Shown here in pieces: positions 17,826 through 24,926 of a DNA stretch of 64,000 nt. The first letter of the stretch is position 1; each line of letters starts with the position of its first letter. A program made the translations under genes and the position numbers. Location: the NCBI RefSeq assembly GCF_003065425.1, contig NZ_CP026949.1, forward strand, positions 2,418,001 to 2,482,000. Reading direction: 5' to 3'. Below the pieces are notes generated by a model. It saw nothing but the letters and a program-made list of their open reading frames with translations. It had not been told where the DNA came from and searched no databases. This DNA comes from Mycetocola zhujimingii (GTDB lineage: Bacteria; Actinomycetota; Actinomycetes; Actinomycetales; Microbacteriaceae).

Positions 17826-19199
17826 CTATGCCTCCGTGATGCGCAACACGATGTCACTGCCGAGGTCGATGACCGTCCCGATGATGACCGGGGTCGGCTC
17901 TCCGCCGCGAAGCAACTGCGGCGGCTTGCCAGGGGCGACGACGTGGGTGCCGTTGCTCGAGTGCAGGTCGGTCACGACGACAGTTCCGCCCTCGACCGCG
18001 ACGCGGAGGTGGCTGCGCGAGATGTCATCGCCGGTGAGGGTGACGAGGTGCGGGAGAACGGATGCCGGCACGTTTGACACGCTCGGCGCCCGGCCCAGGA
18101 TCACGGGTGCCGTCAGTGGCTGCTTTCCGCCGCCGGGCAGTTCGAGCACGTACGCGTGTGTGGGTTGCGCGGGCTGCGGAGAGCTCGTCGCGACCGGTGT
18201 TCCCTGGGGCGCCCCGTGAGCCTGGGTGCGTCTGCGAGCCTCGAGGATGTCCGCGGCCAGCATGGTGTTGCCGTCGTGGTCGCCGAGCGTCGTCGAGGAA
18301 GCTGGCGCTGAGGCAACGGTCGTCGAGGAAGCTGGTGCCGGGGACGCTGCCGTCGATGCGGGCTGCTGGTGAGTCGCCGGGGCGGCGGGGCGGCCGGCAT
18401 CCTCGTCCTCATCGCCGGGCTGCTCGACCGCAGCGGAACCGACGGTGCGGAAGACGGTTGCCCCGAAGAGGTAGTCGTAACCATCGGGTTCGTCCTGGCT
18501 GGCCGGAGCGACGGGAGTCTCGGCTTCAGGCTTCACCCCGGTGGTGGTGTGGAAAACGCGCGTCTCTTCTGTGCTCTCAGCGAGCGACGGTGATTCGGGT
18601 TCCGGTGCGGGTTCCGGTGCGGGTTCCGGTGCGGGTTCCGGTGTGGGTTTCGGTGTGGGTTTCGGTTCAGCGTGCTGGGGAGCCCGTCGCGGCGTGGCCG
18701 TCGCGGCATCCGTTTTCTTCTGCTCATCGCCGGACTCGCTCGCGTCGCTGTCGAGTCGAATGGACGACACCCACGCCGCGCCCTGCGTCAGCGGGAGCAG
18801 TGGAGCGTCGGACGAGCCGGCACCGGTGTCGACGGTGAAAGTGACGGCGTTCTCCACGACCTGCTCGGTCCATGTGGTCACTCCACGTGAGGAGACCACG
18901 ACCGTGCCGTCGTCGGTGACGACGCTGACTGTCGCTCCCCCGCGCACGATGACTCCGAGGCCATTGCTGCGCATGGCACCGTCTACCCAGAACACGAGGG
19001 CGAACGGTCCAACGTTCGACAACCCTTTTGCGGTGAGCATTTCCAGGACGGTCTGGACGGATGCAGCGGGGTCGATTGCCGAGGCAACCTCGGCGATCCG
19101 TTCTGCGTCCTGCGCGACCTGGGCCACGAGGACGCGGCCGGTCGTCGCGACGGCAAGCCAGTCGTGCTCGGGCGCGTCGGCGTAGAGATACCCTGTCAT
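17826..19199 (-). CDS. FHA-domain protein with PEPA-repeat linker
   Basis: 457 residues. The start is ATG 19199 (MTGYLYADAPEHDW) with GAGGGTGAC directly upstream, and it follows the phosphatase gene by seven bases. The N-terminal 150 or so residues form an unassigned alpha/beta domain. A long acidic Pro/Glu/Ala linker with PEPA repeats follows. The C-terminal 100 residues are an FHA domain with ILGRAPS, DISRSHLRV and DLHSSNGTHV. It is encoded between phosphatase and kinase, so it probably binds a phosphothreonine made by that kinase. No membrane helix. Confidence 0.93.
   Translation of the reverse strand: MTGYLYADAPEHDWLAVATTGRVLVAQVAQDAERIAEVASAIDPAASVQTVLEMLTAKGLSNVGPFALVFWVDGAMRSNGLGVIVRGGATVSVVTDDGTVVVSSRGVTTWTEQVVENAVTFTVDTGAGSSDAPLLPLTQGAAWVSSIRLDSDASESGDEQKKTDAATATPRRAPQHAEPKPTPKPTPEPAPEPAPEPAPEPESPSLAESTEETRVFHTTTGVKPEAETPVAPASQDEPDGYDYLFGATVFRTVGSAAVEQPGDEDEDAGRPAAPATHQQPASTAASPAPASSTTVASAPASSTTLGDHDGNTMLAADILEARRRTQAHGAPQGTPVATSSPQPAQPTHAYVLELPGGGKQPLTAPVILGRAPSVSNVPASVLPHLVTLTGDDISRSHLRVAVEGGTVVVTDLHSSNGTHVVAPGKPPQLLRGGEPTPVIIGTVIDLGSDIVLRITEA
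18598..18668. repeat. 12-bp tandem repeat encoding PEPA/PTPK units
   Basis: About six consecutive copies of a 12-bp unit (GGTTCCGGTGCG and close variants) inside the FHA gene. They encode the Pro-Glu-Pro-Ala linker in the minus-strand protein. All units are in frame, so copy-number change would only lengthen or shorten the linker. Confidence 0.9.
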
Positions 19200-19206
19200 G
19201 TCACCC

Positions 19207-20046
19207 TCAGATCCTCGGCAGGGTCTGCTCGAGGAATCCGAGCGACCGATTTTCATGATAGCCCGGGCGCGGTGGCGCCGTGTCGACGCTGCGCGAGTCG
19301 ACGATGAGGATGGTCACGTTGTCGTGCGCACCGGCGTCGAGGGCAAGTTGAAGCAAACGCTCGGCCGGATCTTCGACGCCGGACCGCAGCACAGCTTCGA
19401 TCTGCTCGGTGGATACCTCACGCGTGAGCCCATCAGAGCAGATGAGGAACGTCTGGTGGTCGGATGCCGGGAGCAGCCAGACATCGGGGTCGGCATCGGT
19501 TTCGACGCCGACCGCGCGGGTGACGACGTTGCGTTCGGGGTGGGTCAGCGCCTCGAACGGCGTGATGTCTCCCGCGTCGATGAGTTCCTGGATCGCTGAG
19601 TGGTCGACGGTGACCTGACGCAGCTGGTGGTCGTCCCAGAGGTATACCCGGGAGTCACCGATGTTGAACGCCATCCAGTGGCAGTCGGCCTGGCTCGAGA
19701 GCGACACGAGGGCGAGCCCCGCCACCGTTGTTCCCGCGATTCCCGAGCTCTCGGCCCACGACGAGATGAGGGAGTTTGCGGCGGTGATCGCCGTGAAGAC
19801 GGCCTCGGGCGACGTCGGCTCCCCGCGGCGGATGCTGTGCGACAGCTGGTGCACCATCGCCTGGCTGGCAAGATCCCCGCGGGTGTGTCCGCCCATCCCG
19901 TCGGCGACGGCGAAGATCGGCGCTTCCGCGATCAGGCTGTCTTCGTTGTGCTCCCGGACGTGTCCGGTTTCGCTCCGGCCGGTGACGGTCACCGTCACTA
20001 TCGAGCGCGGAGTGGTGATGGTTTCAACGTGGGCAGACATATTCAT
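19207..20046 (-). CDS. PP2C-family protein phosphatase
   Basis: 279 residues, a cytosolic metal-dependent Ser/Thr phosphatase. All core motifs are present: RSETGHVREHNEDS, VADGMGGHTRGD, IGDSRVYL, ICSDGLT and HDNVTILIVD, including the metal-binding aspartates. First gene of the signalling block, opposing the kinase two genes on. ATG 20046 and ATG 20040 are both possible starts and neither has a ribosome binding site. A TAGAAT at 20050-20055 would place the transcript start about three bases before ATG 20040, suggesting near-leaderless expression from the second ATG. Confidence 0.96.
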   Translation of the reverse strand: MNMSAHVETITTPRSIVTVTVTGRSETGHVREHNEDSLIAEAPIFAVADGMGGHTRGDLASQAMVHQLSHSIRRGEPTSPEAVFTAITAANSLISSWAESSGIAGTTVAGLALVSLSSQADCHWMAFNIGDSRVYLWDDHQLRQVTVDHSAIQELIDAGDITPFEALTHPERNVVTRAVGVETDADPDVWLLPASDHQTFLICSDGLTREVSTEQIEAVLRSGVEDPAERLLQLALDAGAHDNVTILIVDSRSVDTAPPRPGYHENRSLGFLEQTLPRI

Positions 20047-20110
20047 GCAATTCTATGGACGGGGCAGGGCCTGATCGCGGTGCGGCGCCATCGAGACGCC
20101 GGCGGTATCC

Positions 20111-20150
20111 GAGCATGAGGGCGGTCCGGAACCGGACCGCCCTCATGCTC
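20111..20150 (-). terminator. strong stem-loop separating the type VII locus from the phosphatase gene
   Basis: Perfect 19-bp arms (20111-20129 and 20132-20150) around a 2-nt loop, lying 14 bp after the stop of WXG100 copy A. It is one of the strongest inverted repeats in the window and the natural end of the leftward type VII transcript. No U-tract is evident, as is common in high-GC actinobacteria. Confidence 0.85.
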
Positions 20151-20159
20151 GACACGCTG

Positions 20160-20560
20160 GGGTGTTAGCCGCTGATGCCCTTGGCGAGCTCGCTGTCAAC
20201 GTTGCCGAGAGCATCCGCCGCCTGCGTCAGGAACTGGCTCATGCCCTCAAGACCGTTCACAGCCTCCGTCGTGCCCTTGGTGAACTGGTCATACGACGTC
20301 TGGAACGCACCCGAAGCCTGGTCAGTCACAAACCCGTTCTGAACCAGGCTGTTCACCTGCGTCTGCAACTCAGTCAGCTTCGAAACGAGATCTTCCTTAC
20401 CCGTCGTCAGACGCGTAGCAGCATCCGTCATCTCGCTGTAAGTCACATTCATGTTCGCCATGACAACACTCCTCAAAATCTCAGGCCAACCCCAACGGCT
20501 GACCGGCACACCACACACTATCGACCAGCACACCACCCACCAATGGGGAGGACTCCCCAT
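20160..20560. repeat. 401-bp direct repeat, copy A (whole WXG100 gene plus upstream region)
   Basis: Identical to 24521-24921 except at two positions that I can find: 20168/24529 (third position of the final glycine codon, silent) and 20483/24844 (upstream of the ribosome binding site). It starts just after the gene's stop codon and extends 99 bp upstream of the ATG, ending five bases before the stop codon of the preceding leftward gene. The two copies lie 4361 bp apart in the same orientation. Confidence 0.96.
20165..20461 (-). CDS. WXG100-family (Esx-type) secreted protein, copy A
   Basis: 98 residues, two amphipathic helices joined by a turn, the standard Esx size. ATG 20461 has GAGGAG seven bases upstream. 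The family's W-x-G turn is not present. The equivalent region reads LVQNGFVTDQASGAF, keeping a glycine and the following A-x-x-x-F pattern but no tryptophan. The C-terminus (VDSELAKGISG) could serve as the secretion signal region. The protein is identical to copy B at 24526-24822. It is presumably exported by the EssC-type ATPase as a dimer. Placed after the 6-helix membrane protein and before a strong terminator. Confidence 0.93.
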   Translation of the reverse strand: MANMNVTYSEMTDAATRLTTGKEDLVSKLTELQTQVNSLVQNGFVTDQASGAFQTSYDQFTKGTTEAVNGLEGMSQFLTQAADALGNVDSELAKGISG

Positions 20561-20564
20561 TGGT
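20539..20564 (-). promoter_or_regulatory. hairpin just after the six-helix membrane protein gene, upstream of WXG100 copy A
   Basis: Arms 20539-20550 and 20553-20564 are 12-bp perfect complements around a 2-nt loop. It begins one base after the preceding stop codon and lies about 80 bp upstream of the WXG100 start. The same hairpin with 8-bp arms precedes copy B. It could terminate or attenuate the upstream message or stabilise the 5' end of a processed WXG100 transcript, raising its level relative to the large upstream genes. Confidence 0.65.
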
Positions 20565-20565
20565 C

Positions 20566-21429
20566 CTAAACGAAGGACTCGCCGATACCGAGGGGCATTC
20601 CCGCTTTCCAGTACTGCCTGGCCATCCACACGCCGACGCAGAACACCACGCAGCCGATGACAAGCGAGACCAGGAACAGCACGATGTCGGCTGTGAACAA
20701 TGCGAGCCAGCAGCTGCCGAGAACAGCCCCGCCGACCCCACCCAGCCAAAGATCGAAGCGCCACCGATAGGTGAGCCAGCGCCAAATTCCTACCGGCGAC
20801 TCGAGCAAGCGGCGATCCTCAGCGGCAATCATGTCGAGATACCGCTTTTTCTTGAGCTGTGAGACAGCAAGCACGCCGGCGATCGCTGATGCGAGGGCAC
20901 CATACATGCCGAGAGTGAGCCAGACGTATACCTGCGGGAGTTCGTCGACGGTCGCGGGCCAGCCCCCGCCGAGAGCGAGAACGAGCGGCACGACGATCAG
21001 CAGGAACCACAAGGCGAGGGCAACGCCGATCCAGGTGGCCTGCGCCCTGGCCGAGAGGATGGGGCTGCTTGAGACAACCGTTCCTCCCCGCAGCCCTGTG
21101 GTTATCCGCGTTCCGACCTGACCGCGAAGCACCCGGCCCGTCATGATGAAACAGAGCGCGAGAAGGAAAAGCACTCCCGGAACGGAGAGAAAGAACGACA
21201 ATTGCTCGATCTCCGACGGAGACATCCCGAAAAAGCCGCCGGGCACTACGACGTCGTTGTCCCACTCGGCCACGTCCCGGATCCGGGAGAAAAAGAACAG
21301 GTTGACGGCAACCGTTGCCACACCCAGAACCGCGAGAACAACCCCGATCCCGACCACGACATTCAGCGTGCGCTGCTTGACCTTACTTTTCGGCGCTTTA
21401 CGACTGTCGCGCGTCTTCGACAAGTTCAC
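20566..21429 (-). CDS. six-helix membrane protein of the type VII locus
   Basis: About 287 residues with six hydrophobic segments: two N-terminal, two central around a GGGWPATVDELPQ loop and two C-terminal. A basic N-terminus (KAPKSKVKQR) marks the cytoplasmic side. The start is uncertain. GTG 21429 is chosen (32-bp overlap with the upstream gene), while TTG 21456 is also in frame. No enzyme motif and no clear similarity to EsaA, EssA, EssB, EccB or EccD. It is the last gene of the effector block before WXG100 copy A, so it could be a translocon component or an immunity protein against a membrane-acting effector. Confidence 0.78.
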   Translation of the reverse strand: MNLSKTRDSRKAPKSKVKQRTLNVVVGIGVVLAVLGVATVAVNLFFFSRIRDVAEWDNDVVVPGGFFGMSPSEIEQLSFFLSVPGVLFLLALCFIMTGRVLRGQVGTRITTGLRGGTVVSSSPILSARAQATWIGVALALWFLLIVVPLVLALGGGWPATVDELPQVYVWLTLGMYGALASAIAGVLAVSQLKKKRYLDMIAAEDRRLLESPVGIWRWLTYRWRFDLWLGGVGGAVLGSCWLALFTADIVLFLVSLVIGCVVFCVGVWMARQYWKAGMPLGIGESFV

Positions 21430-22033
21430 GTCCCACAATCTCTTCTGCGATGTCAATGTCCCACGTGAGCGAGCCGATCACCGCATCAAACAGCTGAATG
21501 AACAACGGCGATTGCGGCGCCATCGGCGCTGAAACGGTGATGTAGAGCAGCTCGCTCGTGTGCGGTGCCGGCGTCCAGTATTCGACGAGAAGCGACGGTG
21601 TTTCTTCGGTGGCGTACTTTTGCGTCCCCGTCGTTGCCGTCCTCGCCGCCCAGCCGCCCCCATCGAGCGGAAGGATCTCGGCATCGGGGAACGTCGTCGC
21701 GAGGCGCGCTGCGGCGTCACCGACACCTGGATCAGACCAGGGCTGCAGGCGGGCCATCATGGCAGCTCCGAACGGCACTCCGGGCAACAGTTCAAGCGCG
21801 AGGGCGAACGAGACGGCTCCCTGCTCGGCCGCTGTGCCAGCGACCTCGGTGAGCTCATTGCGCAATTGCAGTCTCCGGCTTGCGAGCCGGTCGTCGCGAC
21901 CCATCTGCTCTTTGACCAGCGCCGCGACCCGTCTCTTCATCGAGTCGGCGTCGGCCATTGGTATCGCAGCCCACGTGCCCGGCAGGACGAGATAGAAATC
22001 GGTCAGACCCAGTCTGACCTGACGCGTTTTCAT
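21398..22033 (-). CDS. small soluble protein of the type VII locus, LpqN/Mog1-like pattern
   Basis: 211 residues from ATG 22033, which overlaps the previous stop (ATGA). No signal peptide or membrane helix. The order of elements is a beta segment near FYLVLPGTW, a charged helical part, then strands and a final LLYITVSAPM...LFDAVIGSL pattern. It resembles the PsbP/Mog1/LpqN fold group, but I assign this only by eye. It looks like a divergent paralogue of the gene directly upstream. Position downstream of the candidate effector fits an immunity protein or chaperone. Confidence 0.75.
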   Translation of the reverse strand: MKTRQVRLGLTDFYLVLPGTWAAIPMADADSMKRRVAALVKEQMGRDDRLASRRLQLRNELTEVAGTAAEQGAVSFALALELLPGVPFGAAMMARLQPWSDPGVGDAAARLATTFPDAEILPLDGGGWAARTATTGTQKYATEETPSLLVEYWTPAPHTSELLYITVSAPMAPQSPLFIQLFDAVIGSLTWDIDIAEEIVGRELVEDARQS

Positions 22034-22644
22034 CCGCGCTCCAGGGCGACCTCGATGGTTGCAACGAGGCCCATCGTCTGCTGAATGATGTCGTCGTAGG
22101 AATTCAACGACTGAGCGGTGAAGATGCACTCCACCATCTCCTTGCTTCTCGGTGGGAACACCCCGATAACCGTGCGTTCTTCGACCGTGGTCTCCTCGCC
22201 GAGATCGGTGTGCGCGATGAGGTTGTATGCCCCGACCGCCAACCCCGCCTCAACCGGCGCCGTCCACGTCTGCACGTTCTGGAACTCGACGCCGAGTTCG
22301 CGCCGGCCCTCGTCAGCGGCGAGCGACTCGAGATAGGTCTCGGGCCCCTGGTCATCAGCGAGCTGCACCAGACCGAGACCGAGGATGCTCGCCACGTCAC
22401 CAGTGGACGGATCAGGAATCCAGACGGCCGTCGTCAGGTGCGAAGGCATCCGCCTCATCGTCTCCTGGACGGTACCGAGGCGCTCGACGAGCCGCTCCTT
22501 GACGTCGCCGCTCAGACCGAGCTCTCCAGCGAGAGTGCGGGGCCACGCCGAGGCGGTCTCAGGCTCCAAATCGACGGGGTACCAGTCCTCCGTCAACCCG
22601 ATGTCGCAGTCGGCAATGATTCGGTTGCGTTTACCGCGCAGCAT
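22030..22644 (-). CDS. small soluble protein of the type VII locus, possible immunity or chaperone
   Basis: 204 residues from ATG 22644 with GGGAG five bases upstream. No membrane helix. It shares a general layout with the next gene: an early WYPVDL segment, helices, a central beta-sheet (LTTAVWIPDP, ILGLGLVQL) and a C-terminal FTAQSL...LVATIEVALE helix region. It is encoded 69 bp after the candidate effector and translationally coupled to the next gene. Function not recognised. The effector-adjacent position is typical of immunity genes in type VII and polymorphic-toxin loci, which is the only basis for that suggestion. Confidence 0.75.
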   Translation of the reverse strand: MLRGKRNRIIADCDIGLTEDWYPVDLEPETASAWPRTLAGELGLSGDVKERLVERLGTVQETMRRMPSHLTTAVWIPDPSTGDVASILGLGLVQLADDQGPETYLESLAADEGRRELGVEFQNVQTWTAPVEAGLAVGAYNLIAHTDLGEETTVEERTVIGVFPPRSKEMVECIFTAQSLNSYDDIIQQTMGLVATIEVALERG

Positions 22645-22713
22645 TCGGCTCCCAGTGAGTGAAGGTTTATCGGTGCGAAGAAGTGCTCTTAGCCTATTGG
22701 CCGGAGCGCAGCG

Positions 22714-24051
22714 TTATTTCTCGCTCGCGGATGGCAGGTACGAGTTGACTTCCTTGGCGATATCACCAAGCGGGCCGATCGCGTAGCTCTCCCAGTCGGT
22801 GACATCGAAGTTCAACACCGCGTTCGTGGACTGCGCACCGTGGACTGTGGCGGCGAGGCCCAACCGCGCCAGAGTCATGGAGTCCTGAAGAACTGAGGGG
22901 TTGTCGATGGCCAGGCGAATCGCCGTGTACGTGTCTTTGTTGAACTTCACGGCAGCGAGCCCCGGATCCACAACGAAGTTCTTGAAGAGCGTCTTGATAC
23001 TACGGAAGTCGGCAGGAACCATACCCTTCTCGATCGTCGTCATCGCCTTGAACGGCTCCTTGAAGAAGATGTCCTTGATGCCCATACGTACTCGCGCACC
23101 GGCTTCCATCATCGACGGCGCGATGCTCTGGTTGCCCTTCAGACCGAGCCTGACCTTCATCCGCTTGAGTCCGGCAGGATTCCCGGTGACCTTCGCTGCG
23201 CTCTTGATCATGATCGAGGACTTGGCGAGCTTTCCGAGGTGCTTGATCAGTGCGCCACCGAAGAAGGTGAGGGCGACGCCAACGGCGGCTCCCAGAACGT
23301 CCATCCAGCTTCCGCCCTCGGCGATGGCTTTGACAAGCGAATCGATAAGTTCGATGAGGGCGCCGATCGCGGCGAGCACCAGGAGGATCGGCCCGAGAAA
23401 AGGCACCCACGATAAGAAGATGGCCAGAATCCCGGCCCACTTGCAGATGTTCTTGAACGCCTCGTAGAGCTTGGATCCGATGTTGTCCCACCCGGTGTCG
23501 TTGAGCTTGTCGCCCTTCTTTCCCTCGGTGACTCCGATGATCGACGCTATCGCGGCTTCGGCGGCGTTGTTCTTGTACGTCCTGGCATCACGCCAATCCT
23601 GCTGGTAACCCGTCAATGCGCTCGATGCAGCTACCAGGTCCGAGTCGGCGTCATCGACGGCGGTCGTCGGCAATGTGGGGTCACCTTCGGCGGCCTTCTG
23701 AGCCGTCGTCTTTGCGGTCTCGGCCGCATCGACGCTGGACTGGGCCGAGCCGATACTCGCGATGGCTGTGTCTGCGTTGCTCTTCGCCGTCTTCAGTTTG
23801 CCCGCGTAGGTCTGAAGGGCGTTTGCCGTGACCTCGTAGCGCTCTTGTGCCTTCGCGATGTCCTCCGCGACCGCGGTTGCGCTCGTGCGGACCGCATCGA
23901 TTGCCTTGCTCGTCATCTGGCTGGTGTCGGCAAGGCTCTTGAGGGATGCGATCGAACGGGTAATCGCGTGCGCGATCTCCAGGTAGTGGGTCGCCTTCGA
24001 CGAGACGACGGCGTCGTCGCCCTCAAGAGGTTGGAACTCGGTGTCAGCCAT
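22714..24051 (-). CDS. candidate type VII secretion effector with helical N-terminus and hydrophobic core
   Basis: 445 residues from ATG 24051 with AGAGGA six bases upstream. Residues 20-165 are an Ala-rich helical bundle, the arrangement of WXG/LXG-type targeting domains. Two hydrophobic stretches follow (about 205-240 and 250-270, the second containing FFGGALIKHLGKLAKSS). The C-terminal 170 residues, with a basic, glycine-containing segment, have no recognisable catalytic motif. It sits between a small helical partner gene and two small soluble proteins, the layout of LXG-type effector operons. A membrane-active toxin or a structural substrate are both possible. The identification rests on architecture and context. 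Confidence 0.7.
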   Translation of the reverse strand: MADTEFQPLEGDDAVVSSKATHYLEIAHAITRSIASLKSLADTSQMTSKAIDAVRTSATAVAEDIAKAQERYEVTANALQTYAGKLKTAKSNADTAIASIGSAQSSVDAAETAKTTAQKAAEGDPTLPTTAVDDADSDLVAASSALTGYQQDWRDARTYKNNAAEAAIASIIGVTEGKKGDKLNDTGWDNIGSKLYEAFKNICKWAGILAIFLSWVPFLGPILLVLAAIGALIELIDSLVKAIAEGGSWMDVLGAAVGVALTFFGGALIKHLGKLAKSSIMIKSAAKVTGNPAGLKRMKVRLGLKGNQSIAPSMMEAGARVRMGIKDIFFKEPFKAMTTIEKGMVPADFRSIKTLFKNFVVDPGLAAVKFNKDTYTAIRLAIDNPSVLQDSMTLARLGLAATVHGAQSTNAVLNFDVTDWESYAIGPLGDIAKEVNSYLPSASEK

Positions 24052-24100
24052 GGCGTGTCCTCTGCTTCGTGCCGCGGAAAAGGTTCAGGAATCGGAAATG

Positions 24101-24457
24101 TTAAACAGCGTCAGGCGCCGATCGGCCCGACGAGCCGGGTGCCGCATCCGGGTTGCTCGCAGCGGTGTCGGCGGCAGCGTCTTCGAGCGCTTTTGCCAGC
24201 TCACTGTCGACTTCGTTGAACGCGTCAGAGATCGCTTCGATCTGCTGCTGAAGTGCTTTGATCGACTCGGTCATGTCCGCGCGCTTGTCGTTCCACTTGT
24301 GCGCAAAGTCGGTGACCTTCCCCGACAGTTCATCGTGTCCTACGGCGTTCGCCACCTCGTCGCTGAAGCCGTCGGCCTTCTCGAATTCCTTCGCGATAGC
24401 GTCGAGGTCTGTCGTCAGCTGCTCGAGCAGGTCAGTGCGGATTTCCAGGTCGCTCAT
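24101..24457 (-). CDS. small helical partner protein (WXG100-like / LXG-partner-like)
   Basis: 118 residues with a strong AAAGGAG site before ATG 24457. Nearly all helical to residue 95, with a disordered Ala/Pro/Ser tail. It contains FAHKWNDKRADM near the middle and FNEVDSELAKAL towards the end. The latter matches VDSELAKG at the end of the two WXG100 proteins, hinting at a shared export signal. Encoded 49 bp upstream of the candidate effector and 68 bp after WXG100 copy B, it would fit as the helical partner that brings the effector to the secretion ATPase. Confidence 0.78.
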   Translation of the reverse strand: MSDLEIRTDLLEQLTTDLDAIAKEFEKADGFSDEVANAVGHDELSGKVTDFAHKWNDKRADMTESIKALQQQIEAISDAFNEVDSELAKALEDAAADTAASNPDAAPGSSGRSAPDAV

Positions 24458-24481
24458 GGCGAACTCCTTTCAGCGTGTGGA

Positions 24482-24505
24482 CGGCCGGCCCTGATGGGCC
24501 GGCCG
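24482..24505 (-). terminator. GC-rich hairpin between WXG100 copy B and the partner gene
   Basis: Ten-bp perfect arms (24482-24491 and 24496-24505) around a TGAT loop. It lies 20 bp after the WXG100 stop and shortly before the partner gene's ribosome binding site. It could act as a partial terminator giving more WXG100 than downstream product, or as a 3' stabiliser. Confidence 0.6.
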
Positions 24506-24525
24506 CGACAAAGGTTGTGCGGGTG

Positions 24526-24822
24526 TTAACCGCTGATGCCCTTGGCGAGCTCGCTGTCAACGTTGCCGAGAGCATCCGCCGCCTGCGTCAGGAACTGGCT
24601 CATGCCCTCAAGACCGTTCACAGCCTCCGTCGTGCCCTTGGTGAACTGGTCATACGACGTCTGGAACGCACCCGAAGCCTGGTCAGTCACAAACCCGTTC
24701 TGAACCAGGCTGTTCACCTGCGTCTGCAACTCAGTCAGCTTCGAAACGAGATCTTCCTTACCCGTCGTCAGACGCGTAGCAGCATCCGTCATCTCGCTGT
24801 AAGTCACATTCATGTTCGCCAT
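24526..24822 (-). CDS. WXG100-family (Esx-type) secreted protein, copy B
   Basis: 98 residues, identical to the protein at 20165-20461, with the same GAGGAG ribosome binding site and upstream hairpin. It follows the EssC-type ATPase gene directly, the usual place for the system's own Esx substrate. The DNA of the two genes differs only at the last sense codon. That indicates recent duplication or continuing gene conversion, since silent sites would otherwise have diverged. Confidence 0.93.
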   Translation of the reverse strand: MANMNVTYSEMTDAATRLTTGKEDLVSKLTELQTQVNSLVQNGFVTDQASGAFQTSYDQFTKGTTEAVNGLEGMSQFLTQAADALGNVDSELAKGISG

Positions 24823-24903
24823 GACAACACTCCTCAAAATCTCGGGCCAACCCCAACGGCTGACCGGCACACCACACACTATCGACCAGCACACCACCCA
24901 CCA

Positions 24904-24921
24904 ATGGGGAGGACTCCCCAT
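24904..24921 (-). promoter_or_regulatory. hairpin upstream of WXG100 copy B
   Basis: Eight-bp arms (24904-24911 and 24914-24921) around a GA loop, five bases after the EssC stop. It is the copy-B version of the hairpin at 20539-20564. There the arms extend to 12 bp because the bases beyond the repeat happen to continue the complementarity. Confidence 0.6.
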
Positions 24922-24926
24922 GCCCC

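Larger units (their letters stand above)
24521..24921. repeat. 401-bp direct repeat, copy B (whole WXG100 gene plus upstream region)
   Basis: Matches 20160-20560 with two differences. It ends at 24921, five bases before the stop codon of the EssC-type ATPase gene. Copy A likewise ends five bases before the stop of its own upstream gene. The repeats bracket 3960 bp of partner, effector and accessory genes. Confidence 0.96.

Noticed and set aside
18598-18668. Short regular repeats as a possible CRISPR array
   Set aside because: Units are 12 bp with no spacers and lie in frame in a Pro-rich linker.
20160-24921. Direct repeats as ends of an insertion sequence or integron-like element
   Set aside because: No transposase, integrase or terminal inverted repeats are present, and the repeats contain complete WXG100 genes.
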